Shown: positions 43,304 through 52,162 of the stretch, piece by piece
Position numbering within the stretch: position 1 is the stretch's first letter
Layout: every line of letters begins with the position of its first letter
DNA from: Desulfobulbaceae bacterium
GTDB taxonomy: Bacteria > Desulfobacterota > Desulfobulbia > Desulfobulbales > Desulfobulbaceae
Reading direction: 5' to 3'
DNA: 64,000 bases
Assembly (NCBI GenBank): GCA_023544645.1
Contig: JAMJFO010000012.1
Coordinates: forward strand, 1 to 64,000
Position numbers and translations under genes: made by a program
The notes under the pieces: generated by a model
Databases searched by the model: none
Told to the model about the DNA's origin: nothing
Seen by the model: only the letters and a program-made list of their open reading frames with translations

Positions 43304-45313
43304 ATGAATACAACAATGTCTGCAAAACTAATTCTGCTGCTCCTCCTGGCGGCAATCCCCCTTGCCGGCTGCGCAAAGATAAATAATCACTTTATTCGCG
43401 ACAACAAGGAACACGATCAAACCGATACCGCTTTCAGGGAACACTGGTGGAACTATTATGAGCGGGGCAGATCCTTTGCCGACAACGGACTTTACAGGGA
43501 AGCGGCCAGGGATTTCCACAAGGCCATCGAGGGACGCGACCGGGATCAGCGAGAAACGCGCATGGATAATTTGCGCCACGCTGCCGGCTACTTCCCGCAC
43601 CGGGAACTGGGGGTTGTCTATTTCAAGCGCAAGTTGTATGATCAGGCAATCAGCGAACTGGAACTGTCCCTCCAGAGCACGCCCAGCGCCAAGACCCATT
43701 ATTATCTCAACAAGGCCCGAACAGCAAAAATCCGCCAGGAGCAGCGGGATATGTTTCCCCCGGAACTCCATCTGCAGGGCAGCTCAACCACAAAAACCAC
43801 CAACAGCTTTACCCATGTGATCAAGGGCGTGGCCGTGGATGACACCTACCTTGCCTCCATACAGATCGGCGACAGGCGCGTACCACTTGAACTCGCGGCA
43901 AGACAGCACGTGTTTACCGCCGAAATTCCGCTCAAGCAAGGTGAAAACACCATCAGGATGGTGGTGACGGACCTGGCCGGAAAAACCACCGACCAGAACC
44001 TTGAGATATTCTGTGACCGCAGCGGTCCGCTTATGGAAATCATGGAGATTGAAAACAATGCCGACACCCGGATTGTCCGCGGCATCGTCAGTGATGAAGG
44101 AGGGCTAAAATCACTGAAATTAAATGGCAGCCCATGGAAGATATCCGGGCGCTCCACTGCCTATAACTTCAAGTTTTCATTGCCCGAGGGCGGCGCGGTT
44201 CTTGCGGCTGAAGACCGTTCAGGAAATATCACCAGCGCTGCGCTCACTGAAGATAAGGCCGGCTACGATCCGCTCCTGCATCCGTTTGACGCGGACCTGG
44301 AGTTAGACCCTCCCTCCCGGCCGGAGGAACCGGCGGCAACTGCGGCAGATATGCTCCTGTCCGCCCCGGGCGAGGCTTCGCCGACAGACGAGGATTCTCC
44401 GATTATCACCCTGAAAAGTTCCGGCCCGAACCAGGTGACATATGAGGACTCCTTCCTGCTGGAAGGAACGATTGTTGATTCATCCCCTGTGAATTCTTTT
44501 TCAATCAACGGCGATCCCGTGCCCATCAAAAACGGCAGACAGCTCTACTTTTCCCAGCGGCAGCAACTGGACCGCGGCGACAATGGGTTCGTTGTCGCCG
44601 CGGTCGACATCCACGGCAACAGATCGGAAAAGACAATTACAATCCACCGCAAGATCCAGAATATCCGTCAGATCAGCTCGCGGCTGGCTGTCGCGGTCTC
44701 TCCTGTTGAATACGTGGGCGAGGCAACACACCCCGTGGAACTGGTGCGGGAGCGGATGATTGACTCCTTCCGGCAACAGCAGCGATTCAATATCGTTAAA
44801 CAGCAAAGCGCCCACCTGTCCGCCCCCGCTGAAGCCGGCGAGTCCGACAAAAGCACCGCCGCTGACGCCGTCCTGGCCGGAACAATTATCGAAACAGCGG
44901 ATTCCCTGGAGATCATTGCCAGGCTCATTGACGCCGAAACATCCGCCGTCCTGGCCGCCAACGACATTTTCAGCGAAGACAAAAGTTTTTCATCACTCAC
45001 AGGTATGCTCGACAACCTTGCCGCCCGGTTCACACGGGATTTCCCGGTGCTTCACGGGATGCTCACCGACGTCGGGGAGAATGAAGTGACCATCAATATC
45101 GGCGCGGATAAACATATCGAACCCGGCATGCTCATGATCTGCTACCGCGACGGTCTGCAGATACGACATCCGGTCACCGGCCGGATTGTCGGCGGGGAAC
45201 CTGAAATCCTCGGCGAAATCAGAGTGAAAGAGGTCTTGGCAGACTCCTCCAAGGCCTCCCTCCGAAAACAGCACGGGAAGATAAAGGTTTATGACCGGGT
45301 TATCGGCAAGTAG
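43304..45313 (+). CDS. Large outer-membrane-type lipoprotein with TPR, Ig-like and CsgG/FlgT-like parts
   Basis: 669 residues. A lipobox (IPLAGC, C23) marks a lipoprotein. Residues about 50-150 contain TPR-like helices (NYYERGRSFADNGLYREAARDF and LYDQAISELELSLQS, partly written). The middle (about 160-430) has two or three Ig-like beta segments (DDTYLASIQIGDRRVPLELA; DSSPVNSFSINGDPVPI). Residues about 460-590 resemble CsgG-type domains (QQRFNIVKQQ, DAVLAGTIIETADSLEI). The end matches FlgT C-terminal-like strands (TINIGADKHIEPGMLM). It probably sits in the outer membrane facing the periplasm and may bind partner proteins. Exact role unknown. Confidence 0.75.
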   Translation: MNTTMSAKLILLLLLAAIPLAGCAKINNHFIRDNKEHDQTDTAFREHWWNYYERGRSFADNGLYREAARDFHKAIEGRDRDQRETRMDNLRHAAGYFPHRELGVVYFKRKLYDQAISELELSLQSTPSAKTHYYLNKARTAKIRQEQRDMFPPELHLQGSSTTKTTNSFTHVIKGVAVDDTYLASIQIGDRRVPLELAARQHVFTAEIPLKQGENTIRMVVTDLAGKTTDQNLEIFCDRSGPLMEIMEIENNADTRIVRGIVSDEGGLKSLKLNGSPWKISGRSTAYNFKFSLPEGGAVLAAEDRSGNITSAALTEDKAGYDPLLHPFDADLELDPPSRPEEPAATAADMLLSAPGEASPTDEDSPIITLKSSGPNQVTYEDSFLLEGTIVDSSPVNSFSINGDPVPIKNGRQLYFSQRQQLDRGDNGFVVAAVDIHGNRSEKTITIHRKIQNIRQISSRLAVAVSPVEYVGEATHPVELVRERMIDSFRQQQRFNIVKQQSAHLSAPAEAGESDKSTAADAVLAGTIIETADSLEIIARLIDAETSAVLAANDIFSEDKSFSSLTGMLDNLAARFTRDFPVLHGMLTDVGENEVTINIGADKHIEPGMLMICYRDGLQIRHPVTGRIVGGEPEILGEIRVKEVLADSSKASLRKQHGKIKVYDRVIGK

Positions 45314-45384
45314 TCTTTGTCCGGAAATGAGCATTTTTGTTATTTCCTTGATTTTCACAGGCAGGAAATGTCAGTATAGGATGC

Positions 45385-45414
45385 TTGACATTACAGGATG
45401 ATAAACCATTATAT
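45385..45414 (+). promoter_or_regulatory. Sigma70-type promoter before the cytochrome gene
   Basis: TTGACA at 45385-45390 and TTATAT at 45409-45414 are 18 bases apart (ATTATA at 17). They stand about 57 bases before the ATG of the diheme cytochrome. This is a perfect -35 and a fair -10; function not shown. Confidence 0.5.
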
Positions 45415-45470
45415 CTGTATACCCTGATCACCCTCATGAGAAATTCGTCGAATACAAGGATGTGCACAAG

Positions 45471-45737
45471 ATGGACAACAAGAAAAAAATCATGGTCTAC
45501 AACGGACTTTTTCTCATATTCTGCGCCGGCCTGTTCCTGTTTCTGTGGAGCGCTCCACCGGAAACAACGGCCAGGCTGCCGAACAACGAGAACCACCAAC
45601 GCTTCATGACCATGGACAAGAAAGAAGCGGAAAAATTCTGCAATGAATGCCACGACGAGGACGGGGTCTATCCTCTGCCCGAGGACCATCCTCCCAAGTA
45701 CCGCTGTCTGTTCTGCCACAAGAAGCAGCAGCAGTAA
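45471..45737 (+). CDS. Small membrane-anchored diheme c-type cytochrome
   Basis: 88 residues. One hydrophobic segment (about 10-27) serves as an uncleaved anchor or signal peptide. Two CXXCH heme motifs follow: C57-N-E-C-H61 and C79-L-F-C-H83. It should be held at the periplasmic face of the inner membrane and carry electrons, with unknown partners. I chose the ATG at 45471 (AAGGAT nine bases upstream); an in-frame GTG at 45462 is less likely. No cytochrome-reducing or quinol-oxidising genes are adjacent. Confidence 0.82.
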   Translation: MDNKKKIMVYNGLFLIFCAGLFLFLWSAPPETTARLPNNENHQRFMTMDKKEAEKFCNECHDEDGVYPLPEDHPPKYRCLFCHKKQQQ

Positions 45738-45771
45738 CGATCGGCAAGTCAACTCGCACCCAGGTGATACC

Positions 45772-46596
45772 ATGTGGAGCTCCAAGGACGTCTACTATGT
45801 CTCCGGATCAACTGCCCTGCTCGCTGAAGATGTGGGCAAGGCCCTGCTCTGCCAGTTCCAGGAGATAAGCTTCAACGAGGAAAAAATTCCCTTCATTAAA
45901 ACCAGGGCGGCTGCGGAAAAAGCCATGCAGCACATCCTGGAACAATCCGGCGGTGTTCGGCCGCTGGTCTTCTGCACCATCATGGACGCCGGTATCAAAA
46001 AAATCCTCGACTCCCCTGAAGTCGAATTTTTCGATGTTTTCGGCAACGTCCTGGACAGGCTGGAAAACTGCCTGGAAACCAAGGCCCTGCGGGTTCCCGG
46101 CTATTCGCGGAACATTGATGACATAACCCTGGCCAAACGGGTTGAGGCCATCCATTTTTCCATCGAACATGACGACGGCACCCGCTCCAGGGAATATGAC
46201 GAGGCCGAGGTTATCCTGCTGGGCGTGTCCCGGTCAGGCAAAACCCCGGTCAGTGTCTACCTGGCCACGCACATGGGCATCAAGTCTGCCAACTTCCCCC
46301 TGACCTCCGAGCACCTTGACAGTTATGAACTGCCTCCGGAAATCGTCCGCAACCGCAAAAAGGTTGTCGGGTTGATGACATCGCCGGGACTGCTCCACAA
46401 GATCAGGGAACAGAGATACAGCGGCAGCATCTATGCCAAACTGTCGACCTGCGCAACGGAGCTCAACCAGGCTAAAGAGATCTACCTGCGTTACGGCATC
46501 CAGTCGTTGGAAACGGACGGCAAATCCATCGAGGAAACATCGGTGCAGGTAACCCAGCTTGTCGACATTCCCAGAAAACAGTGGCGCACCATCTGA
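45772..46596 (+). CDS. ppsR: Phosphoenolpyruvate synthase regulatory protein (kinase/pyrophosphorylase, DUF299)
   Basis: A 274-residue bifunctional ADP-dependent kinase / Pi-dependent pyrophosphorylase. The P-loop-like G151-V-S-R-S-G-K-T158 and the later TSPGLLHKIREQR motif are family marks. It switches PEP synthase or pyruvate phosphate dikinase off and on by threonine phosphorylation. The ATG at 45772 has AGGTGA upstream and gives the family N-terminus (VYYVSGSTALLAEDVGKAL). The longer open frame overlaps the cytochrome gene and is not used. Confidence 0.92.
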   Translation: MWSSKDVYYVSGSTALLAEDVGKALLCQFQEISFNEEKIPFIKTRAAAEKAMQHILEQSGGVRPLVFCTIMDAGIKKILDSPEVEFFDVFGNVLDRLENCLETKALRVPGYSRNIDDITLAKRVEAIHFSIEHDDGTRSREYDEAEVILLGVSRSGKTPVSVYLATHMGIKSANFPLTSEHLDSYELPPEIVRNRKKVVGLMTSPGLLHKIREQRYSGSIYAKLSTCATELNQAKEIYLRYGIQSLETDGKSIEETSVQVTQLVDIPRKQWRTI

Positions 46597-46623
46597 AGCC
46601 CTGGCCGCCAGTGGAGCATCCCC

Positions 46624-46860
46624 ATGCAATGGCTTGACCGGACACCTGTCTCCCTCCTTGTTATTTTCTCGATACTGTTCGGCCTTGCGCCATTCGTGCC
46701 GGAGCCCCACGCGCTCGAGAAAATCCGGATGCTTGTGCATGGAGACCTGCGCCGCCCCATCGACATCTTTGACCTTGTTTTCCACCTGCTTCCCTCACTG
46801 CTGCTCCTGCTGCGCCTTGCCAGGGTGGTCGTTCGCAAGAAACAACATGCTGATGACTGA
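46624..46860 (+). CDS. Small two-helix membrane protein
   Basis: 78 residues with a hydrophobic segment at about 9-25 (VSLLVIFSILFGLAPFV) and another at about 51-66 (LVFHLLPSLLLLLRLARVV), joined by a charged loop. GGAGC stands eight bases before the ATG. This two-helix layout with a short soluble loop is seen in several small proteins of Desulfobacterota and gamma-proteobacteria; I cannot name a function. It lies between ppsR and the hydrolase on the same strand. Confidence 0.65.
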   Translation: MQWLDRTPVSLLVIFSILFGLAPFVPEPHALEKIRMLVHGDLRRPIDIFDLVFHLLPSLLLLLRLARVVVRKKQHADD

Positions 46861-46997
46861 TGCCCTCTGCCGGGAACATTTCCAGCCGTTTGACCCGCTG
46901 CCGGGTCGTTTTGCCGGTGCGGATGCTCTGTGCGGCCCTGACGGCTGCCGTTATCCTGATATTTCCCCATCAACACAACATACACGCGGAGACCGCC

Positions 46998-47825
46998 ATG
47001 TCCGACCTGCACAAACTTGATCAACCGGAAATCCTCTCTGTACTCTTTCATCCCCGCGCTACCGCCGAAACCGCTCCACCGGAAGGAGCAGTGAACATCG
47101 ATATACCCGTGGCCGAAGGTACCATCATCGGCAGCCGCCTTTTCACCGCCGGCAAGGCTGATCCGGTCATCCTTTTTTTTCACGGCAACGGCGAGACCGT
47201 CACGGATTACGATGATATCGGCCCCCTCTATGCGGGCCTGGGGCTCAACTTTCTGGTCGCCGATTACCGGGGCTATGGCTGGAGTTCCGGCAACCCGTCC
47301 GCCAGCGCCATTATCAATGACGGACGGACCATATACCAAACCATCAGCCAGTGGCTGGCGGATAACAGCTATACCGGCAAACTCTTTGTCATGGGCAGGT
47401 CACTGGGCAGCGCCCCGGCAATCGACCTGGCCGCTGAATACGGCAAGGAAGGACTCAGCGGCCTGATCATTGAAAGCGGCTTTGCCGAAACAATTCCCCT
47501 TGCCCGGACGCTGGGAATAGACCTGGAAGCCATGGGCATCAGCGAACAGGACTGCTTCGGCAACAGTGACAAGATCTCCCGGGTGACCATTCCCACGTTC
47601 ATCCTGCATGGCCAGCGGGATTCGCTGATCCCCCTGTGGCAGGGGCAGAAGCTCCATGCCGCCTGCGGCGCCAGGAGCAAGGAACTGCAGATCGTGCCGG
47701 GAGCGGACCATAACACCCTTATGGCCGTGGCCGGAATGCTTTACTTCCAGACCATCAAGGTCTATGTTGACAAGGTCACCGGCACTGCAAACTGGCGCCA
47801 GCGGAGAAAGGATTTCAAAAAATAA
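46998..47825 (+). CDS. Alpha/beta hydrolase (serine esterase/lipase-like)
   Basis: 275 residues with the alpha/beta-hydrolase core: oxyanion-hole FFHGNGE at 60-66, nucleophile S135 in GRSLGS, the acid in HGQRDSLIP and the histidine in GADHNT near the C-terminus. I chose the ATG at 46998 (GGAGA upstream). An in-frame ATG at 46860, overlapping the previous stop, would add a hydrophobic N-terminal segment (about residues 20-36 of that longer form) and export the protein, and cannot be excluded. Substrate unknown. Confidence 0.8.
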   Translation: MSDLHKLDQPEILSVLFHPRATAETAPPEGAVNIDIPVAEGTIIGSRLFTAGKADPVILFFHGNGETVTDYDDIGPLYAGLGLNFLVADYRGYGWSSGNPSASAIINDGRTIYQTISQWLADNSYTGKLFVMGRSLGSAPAIDLAAEYGKEGLSGLIIESGFAETIPLARTLGIDLEAMGISEQDCFGNSDKISRVTIPTFILHGQRDSLIPLWQGQKLHAACGARSKELQIVPGADHNTLMAVAGMLYFQTIKVYVDKVTGTANWRQRRKDFKK

Positions 47826-48048
47826 TCCTGTATTCGTGAGCGTTCGAGAAGGGTGCATACGCTAGGCGGCAACGATGTTGATAATACTGAGGGTATATCA
47901 ACGAGTTGCCAACACGGCAGGTGCGCCCTTATCGGGCGCCCCGCAGGGCGGCGGGGTGAAACCGGACGACAACGGTAGTTTCAAGTTATTCCACAAATAT
48001 TAAGTACTTACCTGTGAATACGGCACGAAGCCGTCACGGATTCAGGAT
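47825..48048. repeat. 224-base palindromic element with nested hairpins
   Basis: Outer arms ATCCTGTATTCGTGAGCG (47825-47842) and CGTCACGGATTCAGGAT (48032-48048) are imperfect complements. Inside are GGCAACGATGTTGATA (47868-47883) and TATCAACGAGTTGCC (47896-47910) around an apex ATACTGAGGGTAT, and a strong small hairpin GCGCCC-TTAT-CGGGCGC (47922-47938). No protein-coding frame. It fills the gap between the hydrolase and the dCMP deaminase. It resembles the elements at 17248 and 51361 in its architecture and may act in RNA end formation. Confidence 0.6.
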
Positions 48049-48069
48049 AATCACTATTTGAGGTCGAAC

Positions 48070-48561
48070 ATGGTGGGCAAAAGGACAGACTACCTTTCCT
48101 GGGATGAATATTTCATGGCCGTGGCCCTGCTTTCCGGTCACCGCTCCAAGGATCCCAACACCCAGGTCGGCGCCTGCGTTGCCAATCCCCAGAACAAGAT
48201 TGTCGGAGTCGGCTACAATGGTTTTCCCTGGGGCTGCTCGGATGATGAACTGCCATGGGAGCGAGAGGGAACCTATCTCGAAACCAAATACCCTTACGTC
48301 TGCCACGCCGAGCTCAATGCGGTGCTCAACTCCATCACTGCAGACCTGCAGGGCGCACGCATCTATGTCGCCCTTTTCCCCTGCAATGAATGCACCAAGG
48401 TTATTATCCAGTGCGGGATCAAGGAGATCATCTACCTTTCGGATAAATACAAGGACACCGACTCGGTGCGGGCCTCAAAGATCATGCTGGACCGCGCCCG
48501 GATTCCCTACCGGCAGTTCTTTCCGGACCGGGAAAGCATCCTTCTGCGCTTCTTTCCCTGA
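48070..48561 (+). CDS. dCMP deaminase family protein
   Basis: A 163-residue zinc-dependent deaminase of the deoxycytidylate group. Zinc ligands H79, C105 and C108 and the proton-shuttling E81 are in CHAELNAV and FPCNEC. It should convert dCMP to dUMP for dTMP synthesis. GAGGTCG stands six bases before the ATG at 48070, preferred to an in-frame TTG at 48058. The zinc motif VCHAE with PCNEC is standard for this family. It stands alone. Confidence 0.9.
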   Translation: MVGKRTDYLSWDEYFMAVALLSGHRSKDPNTQVGACVANPQNKIVGVGYNGFPWGCSDDELPWEREGTYLETKYPYVCHAELNAVLNSITADLQGARIYVALFPCNECTKVIIQCGIKEIIYLSDKYKDTDSVRASKIMLDRARIPYRQFFPDRESILLRFFP

Positions 48562-48600
48562 TTATCGTGCAAAAAATTGCCTCCCGGCCGGGAAAAAGAC

Positions 48601-49647
48601 TCACAGCTGCCAGCCGCTGAACTGATCATCGCCCAACGGCTCAGCCACAAACGATTTTTTGACATTCCGCTGGGTAAAACTCACCTCCGCGGGCATCACC
48701 CGTCCATCAACCTTCCGCCCATACCTGACGACCAGGCCGGCAGCCTGCATAATGGTTTCATTGGCGAGCGCACCTGTCCCGGCGCTGTTTCGACCCATGC
48801 GCAGCAGTCCCGTCGGCCCCGGTCTTTCCCGCATATAAAGGATTGCGTCTCCTTCACCTGCCAGTTCGAGCAGCCTCTCATTTTCCTTCTCATCGCGTCC
48901 CAGAACAAACCACTGCCCCCCCGGCAGTCGGAACTGGCGGCCGACCAGCAGCAGGCGGATATCATCGGCATCAAATCCACCGCTGCTGATCCGCAAACGT
49001 CCCTGGTAAAAATTTTCTATCCTGGCGCCAAGATTGACATCGGTCAGGATGCAGCCCCCTGCCGGGCTGGGATAATCAGTGATGCCGAACTGTCCGGCCA
49101 GCTCAATCTGCTGCCTGCGCCCACGGCCGCTGAATGCATACAATCTTTGCCGGTCGACCAGGCCCTCCCGTTCCGGCCGCGTTTCCTTCAGCAGCCTGGC
49201 GCACAACGGGCGCAGCAGGATATCTTCACACCTGCTTTCCCGTTCAATGACCCGCAGGGTATCGCGCCTCTGGGACATGGGTCGCTGACCGATGACTTCA
49301 CCGGTAAAAAGAAAAGAGGCGCCATATTGGGCCATCAGCCTGCGGGCCCGGGTGAGCATGAATATCTTGCAGTCGATGCAGGGATTGAAATTTTTGCCAA
49401 AGCCGTGCCCGGGATTTCTGAGCAGTTCAATATATCCTTCGCTCAGGTCGACTATCCGGACGTCAATACCGTACTTTTCCCGCACTTCGGTCCGGTATTC
49501 CTGCTCACGGGACAAAAGCCGGTCATCAAAAAAGGGAGTGACAAACTTGAGGGCAACAACGCGGATGGACTGGGCCATTATGACCCGGCAGGCCGTTATA
49601 GAATCAAGCCCTCCTGAAAAGAGGCCAATGGCGGCTGCCAGCTTCAT
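48601..49647 (-). CDS. PP-loop ATPase, tRNA-thiolation-like
   Basis: 348 residues starting with a PP-loop (S11-G-G-L-D-S16), as in ThiI, MnmA and related tRNA thiolases. A conserved NPCIDCKIFM (about 87-96) and a later CILTD supply candidate catalytic cysteines. The C-terminal part resembles an NFACT-R/RNA-binding-like extension (RPGPTGLLRMGRNSAG). Annotations of close relatives vary; ThiI-like or MnmA-like tRNA sulfuration is the likely role but the tRNA position is unknown. It overlaps recN by four bases and is translationally coupled to it. Confidence 0.72.
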   Translation of the reverse strand: MKLAAAIGLFSGGLDSITACRVIMAQSIRVVALKFVTPFFDDRLLSREQEYRTEVREKYGIDVRIVDLSEGYIELLRNPGHGFGKNFNPCIDCKIFMLTRARRLMAQYGASFLFTGEVIGQRPMSQRRDTLRVIERESRCEDILLRPLCARLLKETRPEREGLVDRQRLYAFSGRGRRQQIELAGQFGITDYPSPAGGCILTDVNLGARIENFYQGRLRISSGGFDADDIRLLLVGRQFRLPGGQWFVLGRDEKENERLLELAGEGDAILYMRERPGPTGLLRMGRNSAGTGALANETIMQAAGLVVRYGRKVDGRVMPAEVSFTQRNVKKSFVAEPLGDDQFSGWQL

Positions 49648-51338
49648 GACACCGGCCGCGACGGCCTGATTTCAACCAGCTCCCTGGCATAGGCAATGGT
49701 CTGGTCGGTCAGATTTTCCCCAGCCAGCATGCGGGCAAGCTCCATCACCCTGTCTTCGACCTGAAGGCGGTTAATAGTTGAAACCGTGCGGCTGTCAACA
49801 ACATGTTTGGCGACCATGAAATGTTCATCCGCCCAGGCAGCAATCTGCGGCAGATGGGTAATGCAGAGCACCTGGTGATGCGAAGAAAGCTCCTGTATTT
49901 TCCTGGCCACCGCTTCCGCGGCCTTGCCGCCTATTCCGGCGTCCACTTCGTCAAAAATCACGGTTTCGACCTGGTCCCTCCTTGCCAGCAGACATTTCAT
50001 TGCCAGCATCAGCCTGGAAAGTTCACCCCCGGAAGCTATGCGGGCAAGGGGCTTGACCGGCTCACCGGGATTGGCCGAAAACAGGAATTCCACTTGATCC
50101 ATCCCGGTTGCCTGCAGGCTGGTCATATCCGCATCGTCCCTGACAACGATGGAAACCTCGAAAACCGCCTGGGGAAAACTCAGGTCAGCAAGTTCCTCCT
50201 GCATGGCAGCGCTGAGCCGTTTGCCGACCTTTTTCCGCCGGGCCGACAATTTCCTGGCGGCGGCGTAAACTTCCCTGCTTTTCTCCGCAACTTCCTTTTC
50301 CAGCCGGACAATCTCTTTTTCCATGCTGTCCAGGGAAGCCAGCTCCTCCGCCGCCCGGCTGCCATATTCAATGATATCTTCCAGGCCGGGACCGTACTTG
50401 CGCTGCAGCTGTTTTATCAGGGAGAGACGTTCGGTGACCGCCGCCATCCTGGAGCTGTCATTGGGAAGGGACTGGAGATAGTCCCGAAGAGCCAGCTCCA
50501 GATCCTCCACCTCATAACAGGCTGAAGATATGCGCTCGGCCAGTTCACTGACATGTCGATCCAGACTGGAAGCCTGTTCCATGTTTTTGCGGATTTCCGA
50601 CAAATTGTCGAGCATGGAATTCCTGAGGAGCTGCAGGCTGCTGCCGGTGAGTTCGGCGAGGATGCCCGAGGACTTCAAAAGATCCCTCTCCTCGGCCAGC
50701 TGCACATCCTCCCCCGGAACCAGCCCGGCGGCTTCGATTTCAGCCAGCTGGTAGCCAAGAAAATCACGCCGCTGTTCCTTGTCCACTTCCTTGTGCTGCA
50801 GATCGGTCAACCTCTTGACCAGATTCTGCCAGTCGGTGAAAAGGTTGGTAAATTCCCTGCGCAAATCCTCCAGGTCGCCATAATTATCAAGAAAATCAAG
50901 GTGCCGCCGGGCCACCAGCAACTGCTGGTGGTCATGCTGGGAGGCAATATTGATAAGGTTTTCCGTTAATTCGCCCACCAGGCCGGCGGTAACAAGCCGG
51001 TCGTTGACATAAAAACGGCTGCGGCCGTTACGGAAAAATACTCTCCTGATTATGCATTCACCAACGCTGTCAATCCCGTTATCCTGCAGCAGGGCCAAAA
51101 CCTCGGCCTGATCGCCCCTGATGGAAAAAAGGGCTTCGACCACGGCTTTGTCACAGTTACTCCTGATCCACGATGAAGCGCCGCGGCCGCCGGCCAGGAG
51201 ATGGATCCCCTGCAGGATAATGGATTTTCCCGCCCCGGTTTCACCGGTAAACACGGCCAGCCCGTTATTGTCGACGGCCAGGTCGAGCTGCAGCCGATCA
51301 ATAAGGGCCATATTTTCGATTCGAAGTTCCAGAAGCAT
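49644..51338 (-). CDS. recN: DNA repair protein RecN
   Basis: A 564-residue SMC-like ATPase in double-strand-break repair. Walker A is G32-E-T-G-A-G-K-S39, the coiled coil covers about 160-360, and the C-terminal ABC signature LSRLMLAMK and Walker B ETVIFDEVDAGIGG are present. The start at 51338 (MLLELRIENMALID) is standard. No LexA-type operator was identified upstream; a palindromic repeat element lies directly before the gene. Confidence 0.95.
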   Translation of the reverse strand: MLLELRIENMALIDRLQLDLAVDNNGLAVFTGETGAGKSIILQGIHLLAGGRGASSWIRSNCDKAVVEALFSIRGDQAEVLALLQDNGIDSVGECIIRRVFFRNGRSRFYVNDRLVTAGLVGELTENLINIASQHDHQQLLVARRHLDFLDNYGDLEDLRREFTNLFTDWQNLVKRLTDLQHKEVDKEQRRDFLGYQLAEIEAAGLVPGEDVQLAEERDLLKSSGILAELTGSSLQLLRNSMLDNLSEIRKNMEQASSLDRHVSELAERISSACYEVEDLELALRDYLQSLPNDSSRMAAVTERLSLIKQLQRKYGPGLEDIIEYGSRAAEELASLDSMEKEIVRLEKEVAEKSREVYAAARKLSARRKKVGKRLSAAMQEELADLSFPQAVFEVSIVVRDDADMTSLQATGMDQVEFLFSANPGEPVKPLARIASGGELSRLMLAMKCLLARRDQVETVIFDEVDAGIGGKAAEAVARKIQELSSHHQVLCITHLPQIAAWADEHFMVAKHVVDSRTVSTINRLQVEDRVMELARMLAGENLTDQTIAYARELVEIRPSRPVS

Positions 51339-51360
51339 GGCTTCACGTTCAGGTTAGTTC

Positions 51361-51503
51361 GTGTCTGTCCATAAATGGTCTTTTCGCCCGATTGCTGTGT
51401 TGCTCGGTTGTCTGAAAATGCTCACGTACAGGGGGTACGCTCCGCTTTTCAGCCGCCCTCGCGCCTTGCCCTCGAACGAAAATCCTCATTTCTGGACGGA
51501 CAC
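51361..51503. repeat. 143-base palindromic element
   Basis: Ends GTGTCTGTCCATAAAT (51361-51376) and ATTTCTGGACGGACAC (51488-51503) are complementary except for two positions, and inner arms CTGAAAA / TTTTCAG flank an apex CACGTACAGGGGGTACGC that is itself palindromic. It contains no believable gene, although a long open frame runs through it. It lies between recN and the DtxR-type gene. Ends of this type recur in dispersed bacterial palindromes; a genome count would show whether this one does. Confidence 0.7.
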
Positions 51504-51642
51504 TAGTTCATCAGAATTTTTCACACTCACGCCCCCCGACATTGGTCTTGACGGGAAGCAGGGCAGCAGGTATCCTCATCCCAGTGCATTAAACGCAGAG
51601 TATCTCTCCAACCAAGCCGCCAATCGCCCGGGAACCGAACAA

Positions 51643-52092
51643 ATGAGTAAGCGTACCAAACTCAGCGCCAGCCTTGAAGACTACATTGAGGCCATCTATA
51701 ACATTATCACGGAAAAACAGAAAGCCCGCAGCAAAGACATAGCCGCCTGCCTCAATGTCAGCGGCGCTTCGGTCACCGAGGCCCTGCGTTCCCTTTCGGC
51801 AAAAGGGCTCATCAACTATGCCCCGTATGAAGCAATAACACTGACCAGCAACGGCCGTAAAGCGGCAGAGGATGTTGTACAACGCCATAACGCACTCAAA
51901 CAGTTCTTCATGGATGTGCTGGGCATCAAGCAGGACATTGCCGAACAGGGGGCCTGCCGGGTTGAACATGCCGCCCCCCAGGAAATTATCGACCAGATGA
52001 TCAATTTCATCGACTACCTGGAAACCTGTCCCGGCGAGAGCAGGCAGCTGATCGAGGATTTTATTGCCTTCAGCCGCGCGAAACAGGCCTGA
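51643..52092 (+). CDS. DtxR-family metal-dependent regulator
   Basis: 149 residues. The N-terminal winged helix (SASLEDYIEAIYNIITEKQ, then DIAACLNVSGASVTEALRSL) is typical of DtxR/MntR/TroR. The C-terminal dimerisation part has the metal-site region (C-R-V-E-H in GACRVEHAAP; E near residue 80-85). It probably represses metal uptake genes on binding Fe2+ or Mn2+. I chose the ATG at 51643, weakly preceded by GGAA; the longer frame crosses the palindromic element. No metal transporter is adjacent, so the targets are unknown. Confidence 0.88.
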   Translation: MSKRTKLSASLEDYIEAIYNIITEKQKARSKDIAACLNVSGASVTEALRSLSAKGLINYAPYEAITLTSNGRKAAEDVVQRHNALKQFFMDVLGIKQDIAEQGACRVEHAAPQEIIDQMINFIDYLETCPGESRQLIEDFIAFSRAKQA

Positions 52093-52162
52093 TCACCTCC
52101 AGGTTTATTTGTTATTTGCGCGAAACCCGTGACAAAATCGCTCCTTATTGTCACACGGCCCA

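Noticed and set aside
51361-51642. N-terminal extension of the DtxR-type regulator by 94 codons
   Set aside because: The extension is the translation of a palindromic repeat element and resembles no DtxR protein.
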